The notes under the pieces were generated by a model. It made no database searches, was not told the DNA's origin, and saw only the letters and a list, made by a program, of their open reading frames with translations. A DNA stretch of 64,000 bases, taken from Conus ventricosus. Taxonomy: Eukaryota > Mollusca > Gastropoda > Neogastropoda > Conidae. The DNA lies in assembly GCA_018398815.1 (NCBI GenBank), contig CM031610.1, positions 35,749,139 to 35,813,138 of the forward strand, in the 5' to 3' direction. Shown one piece after another: positions 23,790 to 35,788 of the stretch; within the stretch, counting starts at the first letter, position 1; each line of letters opens with the position of its first letter. The translations under genes were made by a program, and so were the position numbers.

Positions 23790-24105
23790 GTGCGTGTATG
23801 TGCAGCACCCGGGATTTTGGGGGGAATTGTGCAGCTTCCAGAGTTAATGCCTACCCCGACTGCCGTGACTCCTGCTCTGTTTGGTCGCCGGTAGAATCGG
23901 TCAAGATTGGAAACCGACAAATGAACGGAACTTCGTTATTTCGTCATCTTGTTGAGAGCTTAAGTTCATAGTTTGTTAACTTTTTAACATTCCCCTTTTC
24001 CATCTGAGAGGTTGAAAGCTGCCCGCCACTGTGACTGTGTACATAGATTAAATGAAGAGCAAATCTGCTTCTGTAGTGCTGTTTCAAGTCCGCCCATAGT
24101 GGCCC
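23790..24105. repeat. Dispersed repeat, copy 2
   Basis: Diverged direct copy of 21840-22135, in the same orientation (see that entry for the shared phrases). It is followed by a GAAA-rich tract at 24127-24210. Confidence 0.5.
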
Positions 24106-24210
24106 ATGGCCTTCTCTGTTAAGAATATGTAAAAGAAAAAAAAGAAAAAAAGAAAAGAGAAAAGAAGGAGAAGAAAAAGAAAAGAAAAGAAAAAGAAAGA
24201 AAGAAAGAAA

Positions 24211-24845
24211 ATTGTTTGACATATGTGGAGAGAGCAGACACACCACACGCAGTCCTCTACTCCATCTCCCTACTCCGTCCACACTGTAATTAATTCCCCT
24301 GGCGGGCAAATTATCACTCGTGAACTGATATCCTCACAGAATGTTTGAAAAAGTGTAGAAATTAAAAATAAAAACAAAATTGAAGACTTACCCCGTTTTT
24401 CCCCATGTTACAGTAAACGCTCTTGTCCCCTCCGACCCGCACCCAACCCCATCTCCCTTCCATTTTGCAGCGAATCCGGGTCAGAGTGCGGATTGCGGAT
24501 CCTTTGACACTGTCGGGGGTGTGCGCTCTCCCGAGTGAGTTTGTGGTTTTTAACTCGGAGTGTGTGTATTCTTCCCAAGCATTTAGAACGAGAGAAGGTT
24601 TGGAGTAGAGCACCCTTGAGTCAAATTCTGTGGAGAGATAAGAGGAGCACCGACGGTGGGATAGCGGGAACGTAACAGTGGAGCAAGACAATTTCTTGTT
24701 CTGAAGAGCCACAGGCTAAAGAGGATTTTTTTTATCACCATCTGAGGCCGGGCAGTGTAGGAAAAGCATCGCATCAGACGTTGTTTGATGTAGATATCAT
24801 TTACTGATTTTCACGATGTTGGATTTTATCTTGATATAATATTCC
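24211..24845. other. Unassigned stretch
   Basis: Open frames on both strands at about 24362-24712 without known motifs. No gene called. Confidence 0.4.
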
Positions 24846-24850
24846 CCCCG

Positions 24851-24853
<3 letters not shown>

Positions 24854-24888
<35 letters not shown>

Positions 24889-25020
24889 GCACATGTGCGC
24901 ACGCGCACACACACTCACACTCTTTAGTAAACGAGCGCGTACACACACACACACACACACACGCACGCATGCGCGCGCGCGCGCACGCACGCACGCACAC
25001 GCACACACATTCACTCACTC
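24854..25020. repeat. Compound (CT)n, (CA)n, (GCAC)n microsatellite
   Basis: Runs of CT, CA, GC and GCAC with short unique breaks. Confidence 0.95.
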
Positions 25021-25092
25021 ACTTCCTACTTGAGATAAGTGCCTTGTCAGACCTGCATAATGGTCGTGATTAACCCGCACCATCTCGGTTTA

Positions 25093-25094
<2 letters not shown>

Positions 25095-25139
<45 letters not shown>

Positions 25140-25159
25140 GTGTGTGTGTGGTGTGGTGC

Positions 25160-25212
<53 letters not shown>

Positions 25213-25269
25213 CGACACGTTTAGTTAGTGTTTCGATTATGTTGTGGTGGTGGAGGTGGTGGTGGTGGT

Positions 25270-25332
<63 letters not shown>

Positions 25333-25453
25333 AACACGTTTGATCTGTGTTCCAGTTATGTCGCCGTGTTGGTGTGGTAATGTGTGTGTGTTCGACACGT
25401 TTAGTTAGTGTTTCGATTATGTTGTGGTGGTGGTGGTGGTGGTGGTGGTGGGT

Positions 25454-25496
<43 letters not shown>

Positions 25497-25570
25497 TGTG
25501 TGTGTGTGTGTGTGTTTAACACGTTTGGTCTGTGTTCCGGTTATGTCGCCGTGTTGGTGTGGTAATGGTG

Positions 25571-25575
<5 letters not shown>
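25095..25575. repeat. Microsatellite block with a 180-bp duplication
   Basis: (CT)n then long (GT)n. A unit made of TTCGACACGTTTAGTTAGTG, a (GGT)n run, (GT)n, then TTAACACGTTTG and TATGTCGCCGTGTTGGTGTG occurs twice, at about 25211-25385 and 25391-25570. The unique parts are almost identical, so the duplication is recent. Confidence 0.9.
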
Positions 25576-25601
<26 letters not shown>

Positions 25602-25614
25602 TGAGAGGATCGAG

Positions 25615-25645
<31 letters not shown>
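25576..25645. repeat. (GA)n-(TC)n palindrome
   Basis: About 13 GA units, then GAGGATCGAGATCCTC, then about 12 TC units. Together they form one hairpin-capable inverted repeat of about 70 bp. Confidence 0.9.
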
Positions 25646-25649
<4 letters not shown>

Positions 25650-27170
25650 TGTGGACTAAGTGGATGAGAAAGGAGGGATAAGAAGGACGGGGAGGATACA
25701 CCGACAAGTGGTGGGGTAGGGTTGGCGGGAAAAGGTGGGGAGACCTCCGTCCTTTTCTATCCTTTTTTTTTTTTTTTTAACCTTTCCTCCTTTTCTGCAC
25801 TTGTCAAACAATGCATTAAAAAATGGAGAAATATGTTTACCTGTACAAACATTAAATAATTGCAAGGGAATAGCTGGCGGATTTGATTGCCGCGCTGTGC
25901 CTTACTACTCTTTTAGTGTTTGACTTTTTGTCTCTCTTTCTTTTTATCGTAACTCAAGCGTTTGCATATTTCAGTTTTTAACATGTGTCTGGAGTGGTTT
26001 TCGCTTGTGTGCTTGTATTCTACAATAAAATATTAAGCTTATGCCTTCATTCGTGTTAGGTTTTATAAATCTGGACTTCGAGTAAATTGCCTGTTTATAA
26101 GTAACAGAAAGAAAAACGCTGTAAATTCTTCTCCCTTTTTTCTGTGCCCTTTAAAGTTAGCCTCTCGAGGCTGGCAATAGTTTTGTTAATTTGACGGAAT
26201 GTATCAAGTATTAGACAAACAGAGAAGAGGAACGCTCGAATCGTTTCCGATCAAGCCGTAACAATCCATCAAACTCTAAAGTGAGCATTTTTACCTGTAA
26301 TCACGGATAGAGGAAAGTATATAGGGAGATCTTGCCACTGGTTAAATTGTCTTGAATACGACGTCGGTAATACATGCCTACTCGAACGAGTTTGCTGCTC
26401 GATACGAGTCGGATCATTTATTCCACAGAACACAGCACTGCACTCAATCTTGCACTGATTATCAACATCAACATCAACACTGGAAACTTTTGCACTGAAT
26501 CGACGAGGAGATTTTAGCGAAGACGATGGAGCAGGAACAATTAACACTTTCAAAAATTGTCTTGATAAACACTGGATACACCTTATGTTTGAAACAAATG
26601 TTGACTTGCATTTTTAAAAAACCACCCATGTGCTTTATAAAAGTGCGAGAAGAACACCAAAATATTTCTCGCTAAAACCTTAAAATTATCTACACTGAGC
26701 AGGCTAAAGGCTGAAAATGCCTAATATGCCACCGATGTGATATGATATGACGTTTTCTGTTGAAGTTGTCTGCTCTCCACTCTGTAAAATTTGGAATGTT
26801 ATCCTACGTAATGCACATATTACGTCATTCTGTGTCTCATTTTCCTTTGTTTCAACGACATGCATTCTCAACAATCACAAAAGGCAAGTGCTAGCCTACT
26901 TATCTAACTTTAATCTGCTTAACTCTTCACCGAGTAAAGGAAGAAGAAGATGTCCTTTTTTTTTAAGGATCTTTCTAATCTTCATTTTGAGCTGAAGGAC
27001 ATTTGATTGTTTTAAAAAGATGCATGTATTGTTGTATGTGGTGATTTAAACAGTAGAATTTCTAAATTTTTGCGGGATTTGTTGTTGTTGTTGTTGTAAA
27101 TCATTGATACCCTACATACATTGACAACTCCAGGTTGAACTGGTTAGATTGACTGATGTTTCTATCCTTT
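25646..27170. other. Unassigned stretch
   Basis: No confirmed gene. A reverse-strand frame of 94 codons or more (26269-26553 and upstream) ends next to a good donor-like CAG|GTAAAA near 26293. A TATAAAAG box lies at 26636 on the other strand, but the frame has no ATG and no known motif, so it is not called. Confidence 0.4.
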
Positions 27171-27175
27171 TTTTT

Positions 27176-27624
27176 TAACACTTCAATCAAATCCCTCTAA
27201 TACGTCTACCTAAAGGTAGACGTATTAGGCCTAGAGGGGATTTGATTGAAGTGTTCAAAATATTTCACCAGCAAACGGACATACACTGGGACTATTTTTT
27301 TGAGGCTGTTAAAACAGATAGAACAAGAAATTCGGAAGGCAAAATATTTGTTAAGCAGTTTCATACTAATATGGTGAGATTCAAGTTCAGTAACAGAGTT
27401 ATTGCTAACTGGAACAGTTTGCCAACTGCACTTAAATTTGCTAAAAATACTAATGTTTTTAAGAATTTGCTGGATGAAGACTTGAAATTTAAAGTACAGT
27501 TTAGAAGCTTTGATGAATAAGAAGGAAAATTTATATTGCATGCATTTTCAACCCTGTCATAAAAGTCAAATAACACGAGGGGACATTGAAAGGCTTAACG
27601 GCCTATGTATTGATTACGTCCCTA

Positions 27625-27662
<38 letters not shown>
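27176..27662 (+). mobile_element. 5'-truncated LINE tail with fold-back start, copy 1
   Basis: The coding part, from about 27218 to the stop at 27520, is the C-terminal tail of a jockey/CR1-type RT protein: RGDLIEVFKIF, then FKFSNRVIANWNSLP, then FKNLLDEDLKF. A 3' UTR and a (CTA)n tail (27625-27662) follow. The first 37 bases (27176-27212) are an inverted copy of 27213-27256 with 7 bases lost, so the 5' end folds back on itself. Such 5' inversions are known from twin priming during target-primed reverse transcription. No RT catalytic block is present, so it cannot move by itself. Confidence 0.75.
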
Positions 27663-28205
27663 TATTTATTCATGTTCAAAGAAGAGCAACCAAGATGATT
27701 CATAATATAAAAGATTACTCATATCAGGAAAGATTAAAATATCTACAACTTCCAACATTAAGGCAAGACGAATAAGAGGAGACTTGATTCAAGCATACAA
27801 GATATTTAATGGAATTGATGATGTTGATAAAGCATGTTTTTTTGTACTCCGTAGAAGAATGTTACAGAAACAATGAAGATAAGATATTTAAACAATATTC
27901 CAGAACAAATTTGAGAAAATTTACTTTTACTAATAGAGTAACCAATTTTTGGAATAAACTAACAGTTAACATCAAACGTGCACCTAGTATTAATGTTTTT
28001 AAGAACCTCATAGATAAACATGAATTATTAACAAAAATTAGATATAAATTTGATGGATAATAGGACTGAGCTAGCCTATGACTGGACCAACGGTCATCAA
28101 AAAAAAAAGGATATATACATACAGAAGGGCGTAAAAAGCCTAAATAGGCTAAGTTGTGTTTGATACAACGCCCTGATTCTGATCCTGATCCTGATCCTGA
28201 TGTTG
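27663..28205 (+). mobile_element. 5'-truncated LINE tail, copy 2
   Basis: Starts in VQRRATKMIHNIKDYSYQER-type sequence (thumb/C-terminal part of RT). It shifts frame near 27765, then reads RGDLIQAYKIFNGID and FTNRVTNFWNKL to a stop at 28060. The 3' UTR ends in GGGCGTAAAAAGCC...CAACGCCC and a (CTGATC)n tail at 28176-28201. It is related to copy 1 but clearly diverged, and its tail repeat is different, so it belongs to another subfamily. It begins exactly where the (CTA)n tail of copy 1 ends. Confidence 0.7.
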
Positions 28206-28616
28206 CTTGCAGCGTAGCCGACAGTAAAGGGCCATATCAGAGCCGATATCTCGTTGAATTCAATTCTTTAAGATTTCAGCTGGCTCATGTAAGGATGATC
28301 TTCAAAGTAGTTATCCACACATTAGTGATTCTAAAAGTAATGGATATTACTATTTCTTTTTTTTTTATAATGGCTTTTTTTTCATTGTGTGTGATTTTTT
28401 CTGAGCTTTGCATCGATTCGGATCATGTGCCAGTTAAACTTCAGTTTATTTGTCCAAATGATTAGCACATCTACACTGAAAAAAATTCAAATCAGTAACT
28501 ACTCAAGCCATAAAAAATATGGCCGGAATAGCGAATTCTTAGTATTATCACGAAAGCAGTTTTCACTAAATCACAAATACATATAGCTTTTACAGCTACG
28601 GGAAATCTTTTGATTA
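28206..28616. other. Unassigned stretch
   Basis: No gene or repeat recognised. Confidence 0.4.
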
Positions 28617-28618
28617 CA

Positions 28619-28620
28619 CA

Positions 28621-28692
<72 letters not shown>
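28619..28692. repeat. (CA)n microsatellite
   Basis: About 36 nearly perfect CA units. Confidence 0.98.
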
Positions 28693-28696
<4 letters not shown>

Positions 28697-29305
28697 TGCA
28701 TCAAGGCCATTGTTATAAAAGATTGTGATTAATGATAATTGATTGATTAATGATCCAAACGTACAGCAAACATTTTAAACAATAATGAAATACAAGATTG
28801 AGTGTGGGACTAAACTGACAGCAGTTGACAACACTTCAGTTGTACGTCTAGTGTTAAGCAGGGAAATGTTCGTAGCCTGGAGGATTGGCTTTACGAACTG
28901 AGGCCTGATCTTTCTTTTTTCTTTTCTTTTTAAATTCCTTAAACAGTTTGGAGTAGCTGTGTATGCTGGTTGTCAGCACACAGCTTATGAGCAGCAGTTC
29001 ATACATGGATTGAAGGCCAATTCAGTTCATGTCGCATTCGAAACTGGCGTTCGTTGAACGAACATAAACAAAAGAGAAAAGCTGCGTTTCTATCATTGAA
29101 AAAAAGGTATTTTAGGAAGAGAAGTGTTTTAACTTGAATGACGATTGAACGGATACGAAGAGGTAGTAAAACGCGCCTTGAAGTCTTGACAAAGCAGCTG
29201 TGGGTGTTTTGCTCCGAAAAGCTTCGCCGAAGTCCTTGCGCTGGTGTCAGATTGCCCTTTTATGAATAGAATAGCTGTACCAAAATTTTATTCTGCTGCA
29301 TTGGC

Positions 29306-29308
<3 letters not shown>
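28693..29308. other. Unassigned stretch
   Basis: No gene or repeat recognised. Confidence 0.4.
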
Positions 29309-29613
<305 letters not shown>

Positions 29614-29820
29614 GTGTCTTTTACGGGGCTTCCATCCCACCCAGCACTTTCGTTTTCTTTATTTTTTTCCTCTTTTTTTTCCTGTTCAGTCAATGTTTAA
29701 CCCTGACGTATTCAGACATCGCAGATATGGCGCTGCGTAACATGCTATGAGTAAACAGAATATCAATCCCGTCTCTATGTCATCAGTGTTCTATCTACGC
29801 TGGCATGCGTGTTTCAAATA

Positions 29821-30071
<251 letters not shown>

Positions 30072-30073
<2 letters not shown>

Positions 30074-30490
30074 GCTCCAGTCGCTTTTTCTCCCCTAACA
30101 CTGGCCAACGTCCGTGAGTCTGGGATCGATCTCGCAACGTCTTGATTGCGAACTTGGCACTGTTTCATCACCTGTAGTTCTTGAATATAGCCATTCTAAA
30201 AAATAAAATAAAAATAAAGAAGAAAAAAAGCTTTGCACCACAATATGCATGTGTTCTCACGCTGCATTATCTGCTTTAGTTCGGATTCAGACTTCTGGCG
30301 ACAGATATTAAATTAAGCACCGCATGAGAAGATAACCTGTTGACGCAACGAATAATGCTGGTATCTTAAATTGAGTTTTTCTGTGTCTGCACAGTATGTG
30401 TATTTCTCCACAGACGCCCCAGGAGATTGACGTTTGTGCGATTGACGCCTGACGTCATCATAGTGATATCCTTCGGTTTGTTTTCCTCCA
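30072..30490. other. Unassigned stretch
   Basis: No gene or repeat recognised. Confidence 0.4.
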
Positions 30491-30493
30491 AAT

Positions 30494-30660
30494 TGTCTCC
30501 TCCTGTTTGACTCTCCCTGATTCTGTCACCCAGGTTGGGGGAGTGATTGGCCCCCCCCCTCCCCCCCCCTTCCCCCCCCCCCCCCCTGTTTGATGCTCCC
30601 TGATTGTGTTCTCCTGGTTGTCTCCCTCCTAGTTGTCCCTCCTCAATAGTGTGTACTGAG
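30494..30660. repeat. Dispersed repeat with C-rich insert
   Basis: A segment starting GTCTCCTCCTGTTTGACTCT and running to GGGAGTGATTGGC is shared with 34728-34784. Here it continues into a C-rich tract (30551-30586) and degenerate repeats of TGTTTGATGCTCCCTGATTG type. Confidence 0.7.
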
Positions 30661-33075
30661 AATCTCATCTTTTTCCTCCCCTTGATTTGTCTCTTCCCGA
30701 TCATCTGGCCCCTCCACTTCCCGTTTTCCCCAGCATTGTCTCATGCAGAACTCCGCTGAATTTGCCTGCCTTTGACATCAATTATAAAATTAAAATTAAA
30801 ATAAAAAAAGCAAAGGTGAGTATACCGTAAAGGGAGTTGTGTGTTGATCTCTTGTGAGATAAAGGGAAAGTGATTTTGTGTTATTTTGATCAATCAGTTT
30901 TTTACGCACCGAAACTTCCAGACCCGTTTGGGAATAAGAGCGGCCTTGAAAAGGATCTTTAAGAAAAAGACGATGGTTGACCGATGGTTACCATACCCAC
31001 GTCGTTGGCAGCGGCAGCAGAGGTCAGCTGGTTTTGTCAGGTTCACTCGCCTCTTCTGTAGGTGTTGGTGATAGGTGGGAAGGAGGGCTGATGGGGAAGT
31101 TGGAGGGAACAAAGATGATAGAGAGAACGGACTGTGAGATAAAGAAGAAAACCGGAGGTTTACAAGAGATTTTAAGGGCTGTTGGTGGAGGGGAAAAAAA
31201 GTTTAAAACAAAAAGCAGAGAAAAAGGGCAAAGTTGTGATGCCATCAGAAGTGAGGATGCATTTGATTTGAGAGAGAGAAAAAGAGAGAGAGAGGGAAAA
31301 AGAGAGAGAGAGAGGGAGAGATTTCGTGTCTGTGTGTATGTGAGCGTAGTATCCCCTTTGTGTTGAAACCCGTCTTGGTACCACGCTCATTTTCCTGTGT
31401 GTAAATGTCTTTGCTGAACGTGTCATGGTGCCCGTTGAGTCGTTTGCAACTGAATCTGTTTCCTTCCTCCCCTATCTAGAAGCAAGTTTTGGAACACAAC
31501 ACAATGAAAGCTTCTCAAGAGTATGCATTAAAAAAAATATTCCTGAAGTGCATCGTGTGGCAAACAACAAAAAAAACATGGTCAGGGCAGTCCGAACAGT
31601 GGGCGGTTTTCTGTGGTGTGTTTGAAAGATATGCTTCTTCTTTTTTTTTTTTTTTTTTTTTGGTAATATGTTCGGAAAAACCATAAATTTCGTTTTGTAA
31701 ACTCATTTGATGGCTCTGGACGGACGGTATCTTCAGAGTTCTGGCGGTTAAGGCCCGTGTAAAATGAGCCTACGTCTATCTCGGAGATTTAGAAATCTGA
31801 CCGATTTACAAAGTTGTCTGAAAAACCGTAATAAAACTGAACAAAGTTTCATTTTTCGCAGTGTCCAGAACAGCTTGCTCAATGACACACCATGGAATCG
31901 GCTGTGTGTATGGACACGTGATGGAATGAACTGCTGAATGTGTAGCTTTGCTGTTTTTGGTTTTGCCACTCATTCACCCATATCCTCCACAGTGTCTGTC
32001 ATATTCTCACAAAGATCTGTGGTGATCTGTAGTACTTTTATGTATTTTACTGACAGCCCACCCATCCACACGAATCCGTCCACTTTCGAAACTGAGCCCC
32101 CACCCCACCCCCACCCCCCACCCCCCACCCCATCATCTTCCCCTCTCACCCCCGCCTTCTCCCATCCCTCTTCTTCCTCAGTCCCATTTCCCCCTAAACA
32201 AGGATTGAGCCTCAACATACAGACAAACGACAACTGGATGATTTATTATCCCACCTGAATTGAAAGAGATCTATGATGAACATTGAAATGCTCTCGAAAT
32301 CCATAAGCGTCCTGGTGAACATTAGTTCAATACTTCTTAATGACATGACCACTCTTAAATCTTTATTCATGACGAAAATACGAACGTTTAGAAGTTAATG
32401 TGTGTGATTCTGTTTTTCTCGAACTGAAAAGAGACACGAGATCTCTCTTCCTTTGATGCCAGTCTGAACAGTCACAGGGCTTTGGGGAAATAAAAACCAA
32501 AAAAACTTCGCTCATCTGTTCATAGCGTAATAATTACGATGTCTACAAAATCAGCAAGTCCAAACAGAATGCTCCCGCCGTTCTCGTTAATCTGTCAAAA
32601 TTGTCATGAGTAGTTCTTTTTTTTTTGCGTTTATCGTCTACCTGATTTTCCTGTTGGCTGTGGAAATGAAGATCCACCAGATTTAATTGCAAACAATCGT
32701 TCTTTGGACACGTTACAGAGAGAACATGTTTTGTTGACAAATATGGCCCTTGCGTCTCGCTCGTCACCCAGGTGCTTCCGTCTCTTCACATCGAAACCCA
32801 GCCAGAGCTGTCTGTCAGCAAGAGTGTGGATGCTCACTTACCGCACACGTTCCTGGTATCACTGCATGAGAATCAGAATTGGTCGAAGACATCTTTTGCA
32901 TTAATGTAGGGGTAATGAAGTTTGATGAAGCACAAATAGGCCTACCCCCCTCCCCCTCCTGTCTTGTTCAGATTCATGGCGGTTACTACGAACACGCAGA
33001 CGAACAGCACATCTTGGTCATTCTTTACATTGACGAGTCTTGGCACGCCTTTGACGGCATGTGACAAACTTTGGC
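30661..33075. other. Unassigned stretch
   Basis: No gene recognised. It includes a GA-rich run at 31269-31321, poly-T at 31643-31661 and a C-rich low-complexity patch at 32090-32140. Confidence 0.4.
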
Positions 33076-33402
33076 ACACAGTCCATTGGAGTGTGTTGGA
33101 ATAAAGCATAATGATAAACTTTTAATCACCCGGGGAAAAAAGCACCCGAGTGAATGGAGCAATTCGTGGTATTGATTTCCTTCCGACAGCCTCTGTGAAC
33201 AAAATAAGAATTAGTCATCTGATACCTGGTCAGGCCTACACAGTCCATTGGAGTATGTTGGAATAAAGCATAATGATAAACTTTTAATCACCGGGGGGGG
33301 GGGGGGGGAGGGGGGGGGGGGGAAGCACCTGAGTGAAGAGAGCAATTCGTGGTATTGATTTCCTTCCGACAACTGCGAACAAAAATAAGAATTACTCATC
33401 CG
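33076..33402. repeat. Tandem duplication of about 163 bp with poly-G in copy 2
   Basis: Both copies begin CACAGTCCATTGGAGT (33076 and 33239) and share GGTATTGATTTCCTTCCGAC. Between them, copy 1 has CACCCGGGGAAAAAAGCACC, while copy 2 has CACC followed by 16 G, A, 13 G, then AAGCACC. Confidence 0.9.
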
Positions 33403-33639
33403 AGGCACGATTCTCGCATCAGTAGGCTACCAAAAGCATCGTAAGCTCGCTACAACACACGAAAATTGTATTTTGGTATACATGATTTTTCTCGTGTGGG
33501 AAACGACCCTTTTCATTGAAGAGGAAAAAAAGTAACAAATGCAGACTGTTTAAAATAGTGATCTTCCATTGAGAACGGTCAGATTGTGTGCCTGTGAATC
33601 AAAACAGGAAAGAGAAACAAACGAAAACCTTCGGCTTCC

Positions 33640-33907
33640 ATTGAGACAATCCAATAAACGTTTGGTATTAAAACCAGGTGGAGCTCAGGAGCTATCGCCA
33701 CTCCCAGCCAAAGCTGAATGGCCTGTTTACCTACAACCGTGGAGGGATCGGTCTTAAAACGGTCTACACAACATGCCTACGCAGTAAAAGAGACGTTAAA
33801 CGGCTTTTTGTTGCTTGTGGTACAAAATGACACCCTAAACAAAATGCCATCCGTTGTCGCGCTACAAAATCTCAACCCAGTACAAAATGTCAGGGATAAC
33901 ATTTTGT
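33640..33907. mobile_element. Possible MITE/SINE mix next to the 108-bp satellite
   Basis: Contains GAGACGTTAAACGGC, which resembles a widespread SINE core phrase. It also has repeated GTACAAAATG words and a palindrome at about 33879-33912 with GTACAAAATGT and ACATTTTGTAC arms. A related palindrome lies at 36928-36970. Confidence 0.35.
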
Positions 33908-34437
33908 ACTGGCAGGTCGCATATTTTTTACCACTGTGGAATAAATTGTCGCCACATGTGAATGTAAGGTTTTATCGAGGTCAGATCTAGCCTGTCACTG
34001 TTTTGATATAGATGTACTGGCAGGTCGCATATTTTTGACCACTGTGGAATAAATTGTCGCCACATATGAATGTAAGGTTTTATCGAGGTCAGATCTAGCC
34101 TGTCACTGTTTTGATATAGATGTACTGGCAGGTCGCATATTTTTGACCACTGTGGAATAAATTGTCGCCACATGTGAAAGTATGCTTTTATCGAGGTCAG
34201 ATCTAGCCTGTCACTGTTTTGATATAGATGTACTGGCAGGTCGCATATTTTTGACCACTGTGGAATAAATTGTCGCCACATGTGAAAGTATGCTTTTATC
34301 GAGGTCAGATCTAGCCTGTCACTGTTTTGATATAGATGTACTGGCAGGTCGCATATTTTTTACCACTGTGGAATAAATTGTCGCCACATGTGAAAGTATG
34401 GTTTTATCGAGGTCAGATCTAGCCTGTCACTGTTTTG
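33908..34437. repeat. 108-bp satellite, 5 copies
   Basis: Units start ACTGGCAGGTCGCATATTTT, at 33908, 34016, 34124, 34232 and 34340, exactly 108 bp apart. Because 108 is divisible by 3, the reverse strand reads as a 36-residue repeat (33928-34281, and again to 34605) without stops. This follows from the period, and no protein function is inferred. Confidence 0.95.
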
Positions 34438-34505
34438 TGATATAGATGTATCAGGAACGCCTGCATGTCTTACTTTCAGCGGTCGTAGGGATGCCTTCTG
34501 ATGTT

Positions 34506-34532
34506 GGGGGGGGGGGGGGGGGGGGGGGGGGG
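34506..34532. repeat. Poly-G tract
   Basis: 27 consecutive G. Confidence 0.95.
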
Positions 34533-34584
34533 AGGTGATGGAAACCACAATTGTTAAGTGAGGAAGTAAGTCAAATTTTTCACA

Positions 34585-34700
34585 TAACCTTACTCTTGTA
34601 TCCAAGCACTAGCTGTATGGAACAAACTACTTCTGTCTCTGAGAAATTAAGATTATCTCACCAATTTCAAGACATGCTCAAAAACACATCCCCTCTGTAA
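34585..34700 (+). pseudogene. LINE RT C-terminal remnant
   Basis: Reads ALAVWNKLLLSLRN, then with one shift an SHQFQDMLK-like end. This matches the WN-x-LP...LR...F-x-x-x-LK pattern that closes many LINE RT proteins. Only about 35 codons remain, with a stop and a frameshift. Confidence 0.45.
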
Positions 34701-34727
34701 AATATGGAATATATAAGATAACGTTAT

Positions 34728-34784
34728 TGTCTCCTCCTGTTTGACTCTCCCTGATTGTGTCGCCCAGGTTGGGGGAGTGATTGG
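34728..34784. repeat. Dispersed repeat, second copy
   Basis: 57 bp nearly identical to 30494-30551, without the C-rich extension. Confidence 0.75.
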
Positions 34785-35019
34785 CTAGGTGCTGTTTGTG
34801 TATGTTGTGTATGTGTAAGATACATTATTATATTATAGAGAGAGTACACATGGGTAGGTACTGTTTGTATATTACGTGTTTGCCACCATACAAGTAAGGT
34901 ACGAGCTAGTGAATGACCATATATGAGTAAGTCATAAACTGCTATGAACAGGTGTGTAGAGTACACGTTGACCAAATGTCCAATAGCTGCATTTGCCGTA
35001 GAGGTAGCCGTTGTCGTCA

Positions 35020-35215
35020 TGGTTATAAACGTAGTAGCGGCAGTAGCAGTGGTAGTAGTCGTAGCAGCAGTCGTAGTAGTAGCAGTAGTGGCAGTAGTAG
35101 TAGTATAGTAGTAGTAGTAGTAGTAGCAGTGCTGGTAGGAGAGGAGCACCGACAACAACAGCAGGGTAGCAATAGTAGAAGTAGCAGCAGTGGCAGCAGT
35201 TGGTCTCCGTCATAA
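35020..35215. repeat. (GTA)n/(GCA)n-like trinucleotide tract
   Basis: Degenerate GTAGTA and GCAGTA repeats, reading as poly-Ser-like on either strand. Confidence 0.9.
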
Positions 35216-35280
35216 TTGTCGTAGTCGTCGTTGTTTCAATGTATTGAAAGAACGCCGATTCCTCAATTGACGGCAAGGAC

Positions 35281-35309
35281 AAAGATGACGAAGACGATGA
35301 GGATGATGT

Positions 35310-35396
<87 letters not shown>

Positions 35397-35405
35397 CGAC
35401 GACGA
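35281..35405. repeat. (GAT)n trinucleotide tract
   Basis: More than 25 GAT units, ending in GACGACGAC. It reads as poly-Met, poly-Asp or poly-His depending on frame and strand. Confidence 0.95.
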
Positions 35406-35720
35406 CACTGCATGACATTGCTCAAAGCTATGCTAATGGGCCTGTGCTCGTTGTCACAAAACATACATTTCTTGAACAATCATTCATTGTCACCAGTACT
35501 GACATAGCGGCAGGCGGTGGACTTCGAGTTGCCAGGGTCATAGGCCATGGTGCGATCATCTGCCTCAGAAGCAATGTTTGGGCGGCGCTAATGCTTCAGA
35601 TCACAGTTCAGATCATGCTAACCATCTCTTGGGACGAGTGGTCTGCAAGACACGCTATGTGAGCCTGTGCTAACATGGCAGTTCATTGGGCCATAAACTT
35701 TTATACTCGATTTCGACAAA

Positions 35721-35722
<2 letters not shown>
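35406..35722. other. Unassigned stretch
   Basis: No gene or repeat recognised. Confidence 0.4.

Positions 35723-35788
<66 letters not shown>

Noticed and set aside
25576..25645. CRISPR-like or array structure in repeat blocks
   Set aside because: Units are microsatellites or satellites without unique spacers of constant length; the genome is eukaryotic.
26269..26553. Reverse-strand frame followed by a donor-like CAG|GTAAAA
   Set aside because: No ATG, no known motif and no second exon; length is within chance.
34932..35662. Poly-Ser, poly-His and poly-Met frames
   Set aside because: Translations of (GTA)n and (GAT)n tracts.
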